32,849 bases of DNA from NCBI GenBank assembly GCA_016783125.1, contig JADHXE010000013.1:1-32849 (forward strand), written 5' to 3'. The translations under genes were made by a program, and so were the position numbers. The notes under the pieces were generated by a model. That model saw nothing but the letters and a program-made list of their open reading frames with translations, was not told the origin of the DNA and did no database searches. Shown in pieces: positions 7,246-16,241 of the stretch; position 1 is the stretch's first letter; each line of letters starts with the position of its first letter. This stretch comes from Anaerolineales bacterium. Its GTDB lineage: Bacteria > Chloroflexota > Anaerolineae > Anaerolineales > UBA11858.

Positions 7246-7776
7246 CTACGGACGGGCATAATAACGAATTTTTTCTGCGACCTCAGTTTCCTGAAGGCCA
7301 CTTGATTCCAATATCTTTTTTAAGATGGACTCACCTTCGGCGAATCCCATGCGCCCTTTGATCTCGCCTTGCATGATGACTTCGCCCAACGTACGGAAGG
7401 TGAAGCCTGTACTGAGCCTGGACGAAGTGCTGGTTGCCGGACCCCGAACCTGGACTCTATGCCCCCAGGCGGAATCCAATACCCGCACTTCTCGGACATC
7501 TTCCCAGTTCAAAGAGACGTTTCGCAGCCCATTGCTAAAACTGACTCCGTCTGGGTCTAGCCTAAGCACGGTCTTGCGATCCACCCAATTGCCCAGGGTG
7601 ATGCTGCCAGCCGATAAGAACATCAGCGACACAAAGACGACTGCCAGCCAGGTGAGGCCATCATCACTCCAAAGTGCAACGCCCAAATAAACCAGCGCCA
7701 GAATCAGCAGCAACCAGGCGGTACGCTCCCCTTTACGGGGAATCAATTCGGGATGGAACACTTTGGAGATTTGCAT
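7246..7776 (-). CDS. Two-TM membrane protein with bacterial PH-like domain
   Basis: The 176-residue protein has a short N-terminal tail and two close membrane helices (TAWLLLILALVYLGVAL and LAVVFVSLMFLSAGSI). A beta-rich cytosolic region resembling a bacterial PH (YdbT/DUF304-like) domain follows: VLRLDPDGVSFSNGLRNVSLNWEDV and a closing amphipathic helix SILKKILESSG. The start at 7776 is preferred because the longer open frame to 8097 crosses a 20-bp perfect palindrome and has no coding character. TATACT at 7796-7801 (minus strand) is a reasonable -10 box, 19 nt upstream. Function is unknown; the PH assignment is by pattern only. Confidence 0.7.
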   Translation of the reverse strand: MQISKVFHPELIPRKGERTAWLLLILALVYLGVALWSDDGLTWLAVVFVSLMFLSAGSITLGNWVDRKTVLRLDPDGVSFSNGLRNVSLNWEDVREVRVLDSAWGHRVQVRGPATSTSSRLSTGFTFRTLGEVIMQGEIKGRMGFAEGESILKKILESSGLQETEVAEKIRYYARP

Positions 7777-7865
7777 TTCGAAGCTCTCGGGGCGGAGTAT
7801 AACATAAAAGCACCCTGTGAAACGTGATGAGCAAAATGGTCCTCTGGGATTTCCCGTGGCAATGT

Positions 7866-7911
7866 CCGGATTTTGGGGTGTGCGGCGTGCTCCGCACACC
7901 CCAAAATCCGG
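7866..7911. repeat. 20-bp perfect hairpin with GGGGTGTGCGG core
   Basis: Arms 7866-7885 and 7892-7911 are exact reverse complements with a 6-nt loop (CGTGCT); the inner stem is GGGGTGTGCGG/CCGCACACCCC. It shares this core with hairpins at 8561-8608 and 29543-29595. It occupies most of the 323-bp gene-free stretch 7777-8099 together with the next repeat. Confidence 0.85.
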
Positions 7912-7970
7912 GAGCCACAGACAAAGTAGATTGAACCCGACATTTTGTCGATGATTAAGGAGTATGACAA

Positions 7971-8067
7971 ACTCGCTCATGCCCAGGCACGCACAGCGCC
8001 CCGGGGATGGGTCTCGCTCGCTTCGCTTTGCGCACCTTCGGTGTGCGTGCCTTTGACAAGAGCGAGT
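7971..8067. repeat. Interrupted long inverted repeat upstream of the lipoprotein gene
   Basis: ACTCGCT (7971-7977) and AGGCACGCAC (7985-7994) pair with AGCGAGT (8061-8067) and GTGCGTGCCT (8043-8052). The loop holds a second small palindrome, CGCACCTTCGGTGTGCG, which reversed reads GCACACCGAAGGTGCGCAAAGCG. That module recurs at 9775-9798. Confidence 0.65.
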
Positions 8068-8099
8068 ACAGTGTTTAGCAATTTTTTGGAGACTCAAGG

Positions 8100-8549
8100 A
8101 TGAAAGGAAAATTTCTTTCGAAATGTTTAATTCTCGGTATACTGCTTTTTAGTCTGTTATTGACAGGCTGTTCTGGCGGGGATGACGCCGCTGAGGATAC
8201 CCAGGCATCGGTACCAAAGGTGTATAGCAATCTCACTTTACAAGTCTCCCCTGATACAAATCCGAATCTCAATATTGCCCTCACTAAAGGGGCTTTGATC
8301 CAGATGTCAGCCCACGGGTTCACGCCCAAGGCGAAATTCCGGGTCTACTTAGGCGCGACCGGCACAGATTATAAAGACCCTGTCGCTACGGGGAAGACAG
8401 ATGCTGAAGGCAAAACCACAACATTTTTCAGCATCCCCCAACAGTGGGACGATGGTCAGCCCATCACACAGGATGAATTGTTGATCATGGTTGAGTCTGG
8501 CGAGGGTGGAGAAAGCCTGACGCTGAAGATTGGCTATCTCAACGAATAA
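8100..8549 (+). CDS. Small secreted lipoprotein of unknown function
   Basis: This 149-residue protein has a clear type II signal peptide (MKGKFLSKCLILGILLF, lipobox LLTGC with Cys24) and a Gly/Asp/Ala-rich linker. A beta-rich C-terminal domain of about 105 residues follows, with ALIQMSAHGFTPKAKFRVYLGA and TGKTDAEGKTTTFFSIPQQW. The second part resembles Ig-like or IPT-like domains that bind exterior polymers; I do not recognise a named family. The start has GGAGA eight nt upstream. It stands alone, convergent with the lipoprotein gene at 8619-9536, and ends just before a hairpin usable by both. Confidence 0.8.
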   Translation: MKGKFLSKCLILGILLFSLLLTGCSGGDDAAEDTQASVPKVYSNLTLQVSPDTNPNLNIALTKGALIQMSAHGFTPKAKFRVYLGATGTDYKDPVATGKTDAEGKTTTFFSIPQQWDDGQPITQDELLIMVESGEGGESLTLKIGYLNE

Positions 8550-8560
8550 GTGAGAGATAC

Positions 8561-8608
8561 CCCAAAAAAGGGTGTGCGTGGGCGCAAAGCGGCACACCCT
8601 TTTTTGGG
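8561..8608. terminator. Bidirectional terminator-like hairpin between convergent lipoprotein genes
   Basis: CCCAAAAAAGGGTGTGC (8561-8577) and GCACACCCTTTTTTGGG (8592-8608) are exact reverse complements around 14 nt (GTGGGCGCAAAGCG). The A6/T6 runs inside the stem lie after a GC-rich inner stem in both directions, so it can end both convergent transcripts. It belongs to the same core family as 7866-7911 and carries a CGCAAAGCG module in its loop. Confidence 0.65.
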
Positions 8609-8618
8609 AACTTTCTTT

Positions 8619-9536
8619 TCACTCAGCTAAATCCCAATAGAGCACTTCAGTAATCGTCACCCGGAAGCCGGGCGTGCTCTCGCCTTTGATGAAGGCCCCA
8701 AACTTGCCCTCGGCGAGTTTGTCGTCCTCGACTTCCGCCAGCAAACTTCCATTTACATATATGGACAACTTCTGCCCCTCAGCTTTGAAGCCCAAACGAT
8801 TGAATATGCCCGGTCCAGTATTGATGAACTCGCTTTCCGTCCAATCCTGGAGGGTGGTGAACTCCTCGCTATCCCAGGAGCGCAGTCGAAAAGCGCCATC
8901 GCAACTGACCCCGAAAAGATAACCGGCATCGGGGTCGGGGGCGCGCACTACCATGCCATAGCGATCCTTGCTGCGGCATTCCTGACCGGTCGTGACAGTG
9001 TACTCGATGTAGAAATCCGTCAGGAAGGGATATGACAAACTCCAAATCTCGAAGATATCGGTATTCTTGGCGGTCAGCACCAGGTTGCCATTCCTCATCA
9101 GGATGCTGGCATTCTCTCCATCGAAGGTGAACCAGTCGGAATCAAGCGTGAAATCCGCCTGCCAGTCAGGCATCCCCAACTCCCCTCTTGGATCGCCGGG
9201 GATGAAGGTGGGGGTTAAAGTTATGGTTGGGAGGGCCGTCGTAGTCGGTGGGAGGGTTTCGGACGGCGTTGGGGTTGGCCCCGTTGGTGTGGGCGGCGGG
9301 AGGGTGAGCGTGGGCGTGTTTGTGGCAGGCAGCGGGGATGGCGTCGGTGTCCAGTCACCCGCCACAGCTTGAGTCAATTGGGCGATGATGGTCTGCGCGG
9401 CCTGGGTGAGCTCAACTTCAGTGGCAGTTTCCGTCGCTGTGGGCGTTGGCTCCTCCGGCTCGGATTTGCAGGCTGCTAACAACAGAACGATTATGATGGT
9501 CAACACTAGTTGTGGAAGAACAGATTTTCGCTTCAT
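8619..9536 (-). CDS. Lipoprotein with Thr/Pro linker and LamG/DUF1080-like domain
   Basis: The 305-residue protein starts with a lipoprotein signal (LLLAAC, Cys23). A roughly 110-residue Thr/Pro/Glu-rich linker follows (TPTPSPLPATNTPTLTLPP and similar), typical of surface proteins in this phylum. A beta-sandwich of about 175 residues completes it (FTLDSDWFTFDGENASILMR, YGMVVRAPDPDAGYLFGV, FNRLGFKAEGQKLSIYVNGS, FGAFIKGES), which resembles concanavalin-type LamG/DUF1080 domains that bind or hydrolyse glycans. No catalytic residues can be assigned. The start at 9536 is chosen for AAAGGA upstream and because the extra 14 residues of a longer frame precede the signal peptide. Confidence 0.8.
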   Translation of the reverse strand: MKRKSVLPQLVLTIIIVLLLAACKSEPEEPTPTATETATEVELTQAAQTIIAQLTQAVAGDWTPTPSPLPATNTPTLTLPPPTPTGPTPTPSETLPPTTTALPTITLTPTFIPGDPRGELGMPDWQADFTLDSDWFTFDGENASILMRNGNLVLTAKNTDIFEIWSLSYPFLTDFYIEYTVTTGQECRSKDRYGMVVRAPDPDAGYLFGVSCDGAFRLRSWDSEEFTTLQDWTESEFINTGPGIFNRLGFKAEGQKLSIYVNGSLLAEVEDDKLAEGKFGAFIKGESTPGFRVTITEVLYWDLAE

Positions 9537-9595
9537 CTTCTCAATCCTTTTTACGAGGAAATGTACGGTCAGAACCATCTAAACAGAAAGCAAAC

Positions 9596-9809
9596 TTGTC
9601 ATTCCGAACCCCCATTGTAGGCGCGCCTGTGGTGAAGGGGTGAGGAATCCCTGAAAATCAACTTTAATTATTAACTTCGCAGGCACATTAATAAGTATAG
9701 CACAGGGATTCTTCACTACACCTAGCTTACATTGCACGCCGTTGGCGAGCCAGGCTCCGTTCACGCCGAAGGTGGGCACACCAAAGGTGCGCAAAGCGAG
9801 CCATGACAA
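9596..9809. repeat. 214-bp dispersed repeat with TTGTCATTCCGA-type ends
   Basis: The ends TTGTCATTCC and GCCATGACAA are imperfect inverted repeats, and inside them AGGAATCCCTG (9643-9653) pairs with CAGGGATTCT (9703-9712). GCC-GTT-GGC at 9738-9746 and the module CACACCAAAGGTGCGCAAAGCG at 9777-9798 are embedded near the right end. It fills most of the 382-bp gene-free gap 9537-9918. The remainder, 9855-9905, holds an imperfect hairpin (GCAGGAAAGCAGG with CCTGCGTTCCTG) that may end the macroglobulin transcript. Confidence 0.65.
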
Positions 9810-9918
9810 AAAATGTTAGTGTTCAAAGTTCTATTGACCATCACATTTTCTATGAAGAAAGCAGGAAAGCAGGAAAAAATTCCCGCATACCTGCGTTCCT
9901 GGTTTCCTTATCGAACCA

Positions 9919-12900
9919 CTACTCGGTTATGTCAAAAATCATCCCGGCGCTGTTGCCCTGAACTTCAGGGAAGTAGAACTGCCAGGCTTGGGCCGGGATA
10001 ACCCGGTATTGGCCCGGTTGGTTGAGTGCCAGGATATAGGTCAATTCGTAAGTTCCGGCGGGCAAGTAATTCACCGCCCAGGCGATGTGATCATCGTAAA
10101 TTTGGGGATCGTTGAAGTACCACCAGCCCCAACCATCCCCGAAGGGATCACCAACATCATATTCCATGATCTGCTGGCTGGTTTTCAAGCTGGTATCCAG
10201 AACCTCGGCTCCGGCGGGGATGTAATCCTCTACCACCAGATAGTAAGCCTCGTTCTCCAGAGTGAGGGTGAGGTGGACTTCAAGCGTATCTCCGGCGGCG
10301 GCTGTTTCGAGCGGGGAGCGGGGAGCGGGGAGCGACTCATCTGCGAGGTCATAATAAACCCGCGAGATGCCGATACCGGCGTCTAAAGCGGCCACATCCT
10401 CTACTGGTCGGAGCACATTCAAGTGGGCGGTGTAGTATAGACGTCCAGGCCCGGCATCGCGTTGGATGGTGAGGGCGTTGGGATGATCAGCAAACAGATG
10501 CTCAACCGCCAGCGAAGTGGTCACGGCGTTGAGACGCATATCCCCGCCAGCCTGTCCCTGAGCCAACTGCGAGCCATTGACATCCGCGGAGAAGCCGAAA
10601 TCTCCGGCCAGTTCACCGGTGCCCTTCATCACTTCTGTGAGGGCCATGAGCGTCCAGGCGGTATCGTAGGTCGAAGCCCAGGCGCCGCGGGCGTCGCGGT
10701 GGGCCATCAGATAACGCACCGCTTCAGGCAGCGTGGCCGAAGCAGGATCATCCTGCGCCAGGGCATAGATCACCACGGCGCTGTTGAAGACCGCGGTCTC
10801 CATGTTACGCCGGGAGCCTGATCCTTCCCAATGTGTTCCTGTCGCCGAGCGGGTGGCCGTGGCATTCAAATCTGAGAACAAAGTAGCCACGCGCTCGTCG
10901 CCTGGGTTCAAGCTCTCGATAGTCATCGCCAGCATGGCCTGTGCCCAGGGGCTGAGGCGATCACGGTGCAAATACAACTCGTTGGCGTCGACAGCCAAAC
11001 GATCCAGGCCGCTATAACCGGCCTGAACGAGCACATACTGGATAAAGGCATTGCGGTCCAGCCGCCAGCTTTCCAAATCTACCCACAACGTAGATGTGGT
11101 TGTCAACAAATAATTGGACGCGTTTTGGAGGACCACTTCGTCAACGAACACCCCGGCAGCCTTGGCGCGGCTGAGACCGAAGAGTACATAGGCGCTGATG
11201 TAGGGATCACTACCCCCCCCTTCGCCCCCCCCGAAATCGGGGGGGGATGTGGGCCACCAACCCCAGCCGCCGTCTTCGTTCTGGTTAGCGATTATGCGAT
11301 CCAGGCCCTCACTGAGGGTGCGTTCCAGGCGGGCTTTCAAATCGGGGGCATCCAACCCCAGGTTTTGGATGGCGCGGTAGGCCTCTAGATTGGGTAAGAA
11401 GCGCGAGACGGTTTGCTCGGTGCATTCATAGGGATAATGCTCCAACACATCTAAACCAGCGGTCATGGCTGCGGCCAATGAAGGAGCTAGTTCTATATCC
11501 AGGTCACCTGATGATGGATCATAAGTGCGCGGCAGGCTGACCAACTCCAGGCGCTGGCCGCCTTCATCTAGCACACCGGCGGTGCCGAAGGTCTGTGGGG
11601 CCACATAGCGCACCACGGGGACGGCACCGCCGCCCCAAACCGGCTTGGTGATATCCTGATAGAGCAAATCCCCTTGGGCGTTTTTCCCGGAGGCAGAGAA
11701 GATCATTGTGACTGCGTCTGCGTCTTCGACGGTGCCCCACCAGATCACCTGTTGACGCCCGCCAGCGGCTACAGAGAAGGCTTGAAGTTCAGTCGCAGGA
11801 TCATCCAGAACGAAGCCTGCCGCCTGCAGGGCCACATCGACTTGCAGATCAGTATCGCTGTTGTTGTGCACCAAGGCGGAAATCCGCAGATGATCGCCCA
11901 CCACCATGAAGCGCGGTGTGACCGGGCGCACCAGCAAATCTTTACTGGTGACCACATGGGTTTCGGTTTGGCCGACGCGGGTATCTATCGTCAGGCCGCG
12001 GATATCGACATGCCAGGTGGTCAGGCTGTCAGGCAGCGTGAAGGTGGCCTGGGCTTCACCGTTAGCATCGGTGACGATCTCAGCATTCCAGTAAGCTGTG
12101 TCGGGGAAATCTTCGCGCACAAAAGGAACGATGGCATCCCCACCGCCACCGCCCATACCGCCAGGGATGAACAACTGGCGCTGAACGTGCATGGTCAACG
12201 CCATACTGGTGTTAACTCCCAAGGGCTGCTCACCGTAGAAGGCTGGCATGATATCTATGGAGTTGGGTTCGGCCAAGGCTAAGGCAGCCAAATCAGCCAC
12301 CGCCAGGGAGAACTCGCCCTGCACAGGGTTGCCGTTTGCATCGGTAACTCTCAAATCAAAGGTGATCTCCTGGCGCGGTTCTAAATGATCGGGGCAGCTC
12401 GTGCCGGTATCACAGGCAACATCCTCCCCCTCGTGGATAGCCAACACTTCGATGTTGAGTTCCTGCGCCGCTGGATCGACTGGTAAATTGAGATAGCCCT
12501 GACGGAAATCAACATTGTTCTCGGAACCCTTTCCAACCAGGCTAACCGAGACATACACATTGGGGGCATCATCATCGGTCAGGGGCAAGGGCAGTGTGTA
12601 TCCTGATTCATCCAGGGTGAACTGGAAGTGCCGCGAGATGAGTCCGCGTTCCACTGTTACCAGGGCTTGCGTGCCCGCTCCCAAGGGGTTGGGGATGAAG
12701 ATTTGGGCGGTATCGCCGGGCTCATAACTGTCTTTATCAGCGCTGACCCGCAGGCGCTGGTTGGGCAAATTGGGCCAGACGGCCTGCCCCTCGCCGCCGA
12801 CCCATAATAAAACCTGCGTCTTGGCGGCATCAGTGCCCTGGATTTCTAATTGATAGGTACCCGCCTCTGGCGGGGTGAAAGCCAGACGGGCCAGGCCATC

Positions 12901-15900
12901 GGAGCCGGTGCGGAAATCGGCGCTGGAAACAGTGGTGTATTGAGGCACCATCTCAGGCGGCATAAAGGTATCGTCGGAATCTTCGCGCACCCAGGTTACT
13001 TTTTGGAAGATGGCGCTCAGATCGTGGCTTGGGCTTGTTGCGCCATCCCAATCGACTGTCAGCACATCGAAGGTGATCTGGTTGCCGGCCTGCCCCAGCC
13101 AGGTATCCGGCCTCACGCCGATATAATATTCCGCCGGGTGGACGGTCAATTCGGTGCGGGCGCTGACGGGGAATCCGCTCTCGTCGGTCATGGTGGCTTC
13201 GAGGGTGTAGTTCTGGGTATTCTCCTCGGTAGGAATCTCAAGCTCGATGGACAGAATCCCCCCCTCGTCCGTCTGCCCCTCCCCTGAGGCAACTTGCTCC
13301 CCATAATACCCAAAATAATGCCGCATCCAATAGGGGTACATCCACCCATAGCTTTCCTTCCCCACACGATAACCCGGCAAATAAAAATAATCCTGTTGCT
13401 TGTACAGGTTCCAACCCAGGGTTAGATCCCCAGCCGGAGCGTCGAAGTAATAGCGCGCTTCTACCTGTGCCTGGATGATCTTATCCGCCAGGATATCTGC
13501 GGCCCCTTCTGATGTGGAAACTTGCAGATTGATCTCGGGCTTGCGATACTCGGCGACATCGAACAACACCCTGCCATAATCGGTGCTGATCTCGTAGGTG
13601 CCGGGTTGGGCATTCTCGGAGAGAGGGTATTGTCCATGAGCGGTGCCGAAAGTGGAGAGGGAGAAATCAGCCTCGAGTAGGATGGCGTTGTTCTGATCGT
13701 ATATCTTGATCGGCAATGCACCTAAATTCGCCGGTGTGTAGCGGCCGTTATAAGCCTGGCGCACCACAGCCCGGAAAGATACGGTTTGCCCAGGGCGGTA
13801 GATGGGGCGGTCGGTGTAGACATAAGCCTCGATTTCAGGCCCTGAATAATCGATGGACAATCCAAAGTCGTAGCCGTTGATGCCCTCGTTCCAGTTGTCC
13901 AGGCTGAGGGCAAAATTATCATCCCCCGGCTGGCCGATCATGGCATAGTAGGTATCAAAGATGTTCTCTTGAGCGGGGATCGCCGACTGGAAAATCCCGT
14001 TTTCATCGCTGACCCCACCGGTAAGGAGTGTTCCATCGCTCCGATATACTCCAATGGCGGCATCGGGAACCGGGTCATTAGTACGCAGATCAACGGCCCA
14101 AACAAAGACCTGCGTGGCGCTGAGTTTGAAGGTCAAATTCAGATTGCTTGAAACCAGCACAAAGGGGTTTGGGGGATATTCTACGCCTGGCGCGCTGAGG
14201 CTGAGATGGTACAAACCCGGGGATAAGCCATCGCCATCGGGCTGCACCGGAAGCTGCACCTTATACATGCGGTCGCCGGGTAAATTCAGTTCATGATTCC
14301 AAATCTGCCAGTTATATGGCTGGTATTCATTTAGCAGCTCGTAGCCGTTCGATCCCAAAAAACCCACAAAGTCGGCGTTGGATACCTCGCCCAGCACCAT
14401 GTCCACGCCGCTGATATTGGTGGCCTGGGCCGCCAGGCTGGTATCACCCGGGGTGATGAACAAATAAGATGAGTAATGAGAAAAATTGAGACGAGCATCC
14501 AAGGCGCTGGTCTGGAAGTTGTAGGGATAATCCATGCCCAGCGTGCCGCCCCAGGGATCAGGTAAATCCCCATCAATAATGATTTGATATTCCGTCAAGG
14601 GGTCGATACTGCCGTTGATATTGAGTTCGCGTCCTTCCCAACCCAACCAGTAATACAGGTCTGGAACTTCCGGGGTAATCGAAATATATTGCAGGAGATC
14701 AATATCTTCATCGTCGAGGACAAAACTATTGAAATACAGGGTCACGCCGCTGTAAATACCTGTAAACCCCCCTTGTATCGGATCGGTAGAAGTGATCATC
14801 AACCCCGGGACCGTACCCACTGCCGCGCTGTAACTCACTCCTAAGGGTGTGCCGCCGCGCGCCTGGGTGCCAAAGGGTAATTGGAGCGAATATTCTGTAT
14901 TGCGGGATAACAGTTCTGAAGGCGTAAACACTACGACGGTATCATCTTGTTCCCATTCAAAAACCCCGGGAATATATTCACCATCCGAATCATGCATGGT
15001 GAAGTGCCCATCCACGTTGATGGTGTCCATGGGTTGGTTGAAGGTCAGCGTGAAAGATGCATCCAGAGGGACGGCGCTGCTGCCATCACCGGGCTCAATA
15101 GAAACCAGGCGCGGCGAAGCTGTGCTGAAACTCCATTCTAAAGCAGAGGTTAGAGAGGCTCCGCTGGTGCTGCTCAACTTCGGGTTCACGTTGATCGAGT
15201 AAGTCGTGCCGCCAAACAGGGCTGTCTCAGGATAGAAGATATAGGTGCTGGTGTTGACCCACTCACCGTGTCCATCAGGGGGCGGCTCGATGATCAAGGC
15301 TTCAGGCAAGGTATTGGGGTCAGCGCCCAAGGATACAACTGGTTGGTTGAAAGTCACCACCACCGCTGAGGATGGATCGACATCGGTGAGACCTGACTCC
15401 GGCAGAATCTGAACCACCTCCAAAGGCGGGGCTGTGGGATAGTTAAAGCTGACCGCTTCAAGCATGGTGAGTCCATTGGCGGCGCGGGCCGAGGCGGCGA
15501 TTTCCATGCTCCAATCTTTGGCAGCCAACCAATCCACAGCCGGAGAAACGACCAGCGTGCTGTCATCGAGCCAGGTGAAATCTATCGGGTGTGTGGTCGC
15601 CTGCCCATTGGGAAAATAGAGTTTGGCGCTGAAGGCTTCTTCCACGGAGGCGCGCTGCATGGCCTGGTTGAAGTATAAAGTCAACGCGCCGTCGAGGGAC
15701 AACCTGCTCCCCGGGGGGGGATCGGCTTCCACCAGGGCTGGGGGCAGCGGTTGGGGTGTAGGGGTTATCGTGGGCGCGGGAGCGGGAGCGGGCGTGTCCG
15801 CCGGGGCAAGGGATTGGAGCGCCGAGGGCAGGCCGCAGGCCAAAGTGAGCAAAAGCAAGCCAGCAATGACGCCAACCCAACGGTATTTCACGGAAAACGG

Positions 15901-15918
15901 TGACTTTTTAGTTGTCAT
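9919..15918 (-). CDS. Alpha-2-macroglobulin family lipoprotein with bacterial Ig-like repeats
   Basis: This 1999-residue protein is anchored by a lipobox (LTLAC, Cys28). About four Ig-like Big_5 repeats cover residues 55-480 (TLYFNQAM, VVTFNQPV, TLTFNQPMD, TLYFNSF). The MG2-type domain starts near 697 with YTDRPIYRPGQTVSFRAVVRQ split across Tyr701. The A2M domain lies near 1270-1360 (TLPDSLTTWHVDIRGLT, LLVRPVTPRFMVVGD), and the thioester domain has YPYECTEQ with Cys1499 and Gln1502. The family traps proteases by crosslinking through the Cys-Gln thioester; CxEQ is retained, so it may be active. The start at 15918 has AGGAGAG upstream. The pbpC partner common in Proteobacteria is absent. A Gly-rich insert near residues 1555-1570 comes from a G/C-run repeat. 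Confidence 0.93.
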   Translation of the reverse strand: MTTKKSPFSVKYRWVGVIAGLLLLTLACGLPSALQSLAPADTPAPAPAPTITPTPQPLPPALVEADPPPGSRLSLDGALTLYFNQAMQRASVEEAFSAKLYFPNGQATTHPIDFTWLDDSTLVVSPAVDWLAAKDWSMEIAASARAANGLTMLEAVSFNYPTAPPLEVVQILPESGLTDVDPSSAVVVTFNQPVVSLGADPNTLPEALIIEPPPDGHGEWVNTSTYIFYPETALFGGTTYSINVNPKLSSTSGASLTSALEWSFSTASPRLVSIEPGDGSSAVPLDASFTLTFNQPMDTINVDGHFTMHDSDGEYIPGVFEWEQDDTVVVFTPSELLSRNTEYSLQLPFGTQARGGTPLGVSYSAAVGTVPGLMITSTDPIQGGFTGIYSGVTLYFNSFVLDDEDIDLLQYISITPEVPDLYYWLGWEGRELNINGSIDPLTEYQIIIDGDLPDPWGGTLGMDYPYNFQTSALDARLNFSHYSSYLFITPGDTSLAAQATNISGVDMVLGEVSNADFVGFLGSNGYELLNEYQPYNWQIWNHELNLPGDRMYKVQLPVQPDGDGLSPGLYHLSLSAPGVEYPPNPFVLVSSNLNLTFKLSATQVFVWAVDLRTNDPVPDAAIGVYRSDGTLLTGGVSDENGIFQSAIPAQENIFDTYYAMIGQPGDDNFALSLDNWNEGINGYDFGLSIDYSGPEIEAYVYTDRPIYRPGQTVSFRAVVRQAYNGRYTPANLGALPIKIYDQNNAILLEADFSLSTFGTAHGQYPLSENAQPGTYEISTDYGRVLFDVAEYRKPEINLQVSTSEGAADILADKIIQAQVEARYYFDAPAGDLTLGWNLYKQQDYFYLPGYRVGKESYGWMYPYWMRHYFGYYGEQVASGEGQTDEGGILSIELEIPTEENTQNYTLEATMTDESGFPVSARTELTVHPAEYYIGVRPDTWLGQAGNQITFDVLTVDWDGATSPSHDLSAIFQKVTWVREDSDDTFMPPEMVPQYTTVSSADFRTGSDGLARLAFTPPEAGTYQLEIQGTDAAKTQVLLWVGGEGQAVWPNLPNQRLRVSADKDSYEPGDTAQIFIPNPLGAGTQALVTVERGLISRHFQFTLDESGYTLPLPLTDDDAPNVYVSVSLVGKGSENNVDFRQGYLNLPVDPAAQELNIEVLAIHEGEDVACDTGTSCPDHLEPRQEITFDLRVTDANGNPVQGEFSLAVADLAALALAEPNSIDIMPAFYGEQPLGVNTSMALTMHVQRQLFIPGGMGGGGGDAIVPFVREDFPDTAYWNAEIVTDANGEAQATFTLPDSLTTWHVDIRGLTIDTRVGQTETHVVTSKDLLVRPVTPRFMVVGDHLRISALVHNNSDTDLQVDVALQAAGFVLDDPATELQAFSVAAGGRQQVIWWGTVEDADAVTMIFSASGKNAQGDLLYQDITKPVWGGGAVPVVRYVAPQTFGTAGVLDEGGQRLELVSLPRTYDPSSGDLDIELAPSLAAAMTAGLDVLEHYPYECTEQTVSRFLPNLEAYRAIQNLGLDAPDLKARLERTLSEGLDRIIANQNEDGGWGWWPTSPPDFGGGEGGGSDPYISAYVLFGLSRAKAAGVFVDEVVLQNASNYLLTTTSTLWVDLESWRLDRNAFIQYVLVQAGYSGLDRLAVDANELYLHRDRLSPWAQAMLAMTIESLNPGDERVATLFSDLNATATRSATGTHWEGSGSRRNMETAVFNSAVVIYALAQDDPASATLPEAVRYLMAHRDARGAWASTYDTAWTLMALTEVMKGTGELAGDFGFSADVNGSQLAQGQAGGDMRLNAVTTSLAVEHLFADHPNALTIQRDAGPGRLYYTAHLNVLRPVEDVAALDAGIGISRVYYDLADESLPAPRSPLETAAAGDTLEVHLTLTLENEAYYLVVEDYIPAGAEVLDTSLKTSQQIMEYDVGDPFGDGWGWWYFNDPQIYDDHIAWAVNYLPAGTYELTYILALNQPGQYRVIPAQAWQFYFPEVQGNSAGMIFDITE
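11213..11246. repeat. G/C-run palindrome embedded in frame in the macroglobulin gene
   Basis: C8-TTCG-C8-GAAATC-G8 contains a perfect 8-bp stem (11225-11232 with 11239-11246). It encodes DFGGGEGGG between GGWGWW and SDPYISAYV of the thioester domain, where family members I know have only a short turn. Related CCCCCC/GGGGGG palindromes lie at 23423-23480 and 24160-24194 outside genes. Confidence 0.6.
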
Positions 15919-15973
15919 GGGTAACTCTCCTGAGAGAGGACGAAAAGGCGAGAAGAATGGTTCCGACATTCAC

Positions 15974-15979
15974 ATTATA
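15974..15979 (-). promoter_or_regulatory. -10 box (TATAAT) of the macroglobulin gene
   Basis: A perfect TATAAT on the minus strand lies 55 nt before the chosen ATG (15918). It would give a leader of about 47 nt that contains the AGGAGAG ribosome site. This supports the start at 15918 over the ATG at 15969, which would be only four nt from the -10 box. Confidence 0.55.
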
Positions 15980-16194
15980 CCCGCGGATAAGCATAGGTAC
16001 ACGGATTTCACGGACGCCCGCTGGCTTCATCATAGCCCAGGCAGGTGATCAGGGTAAGCATATCGTAGTCCGAATGCGGCAGGGCGCGCAGGGTATCGGG
16101 CTGCGCCTGGCTGATTTGAGGTTTGTTTTCAAATTACAAATGGGTTCTCCTACCTTTGCCCGAAGGTTGAAAGTCAAAGGTTGTGGGTCGGGTG

Positions 16195-16200
16195 TATAAT
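16195..16200 (+). promoter_or_regulatory. -10 box (TATAAT) of the hicBA operon
   Basis: TATAAT ends 41 nt before the hicB ATG. The best -35 candidate, TTGAAA (16167-16172), is 22 nt away and is therefore doubtful. The adjacent CCTTTG/CAAAGG inverted pair could be an operator, as TA operons are usually self-repressed. Confidence 0.45.
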
Positions 16201-16241
16201 ATTAGGGATATGGATAAAACATAAGGAGACGCAAAATTACC

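Larger units (their letters stand above)
15919..16241. other. Divergent intergenic region between macroglobulin and hicBA
   Basis: The 323-bp gap holds the minus-strand -10 box at 15974-15979 and a fragment of the ACACGGATTTCACGGACGCC repeat near 15993. A small inverted pair CCTTTG/CAAAGG (16154-16181) and the plus-strand -10 box at 16195-16200 complete it. No coding potential is seen. Confidence 0.5.

Noticed and set aside
7777-8097. Extension of the PH-like membrane protein to an upstream start
   Set aside because: The extra residues are Arg/Cys-rich translation of hairpin repeats, and a -10 box lies between them and the chosen start.
11674-12282. Long open frame on the plus strand inside the macroglobulin gene
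   Set aside because: It is a shadow of the GC-rich minus-strand gene: no ribosome site, no recognisable domain, and the opposite strand encodes conserved A2M sequence throughout.
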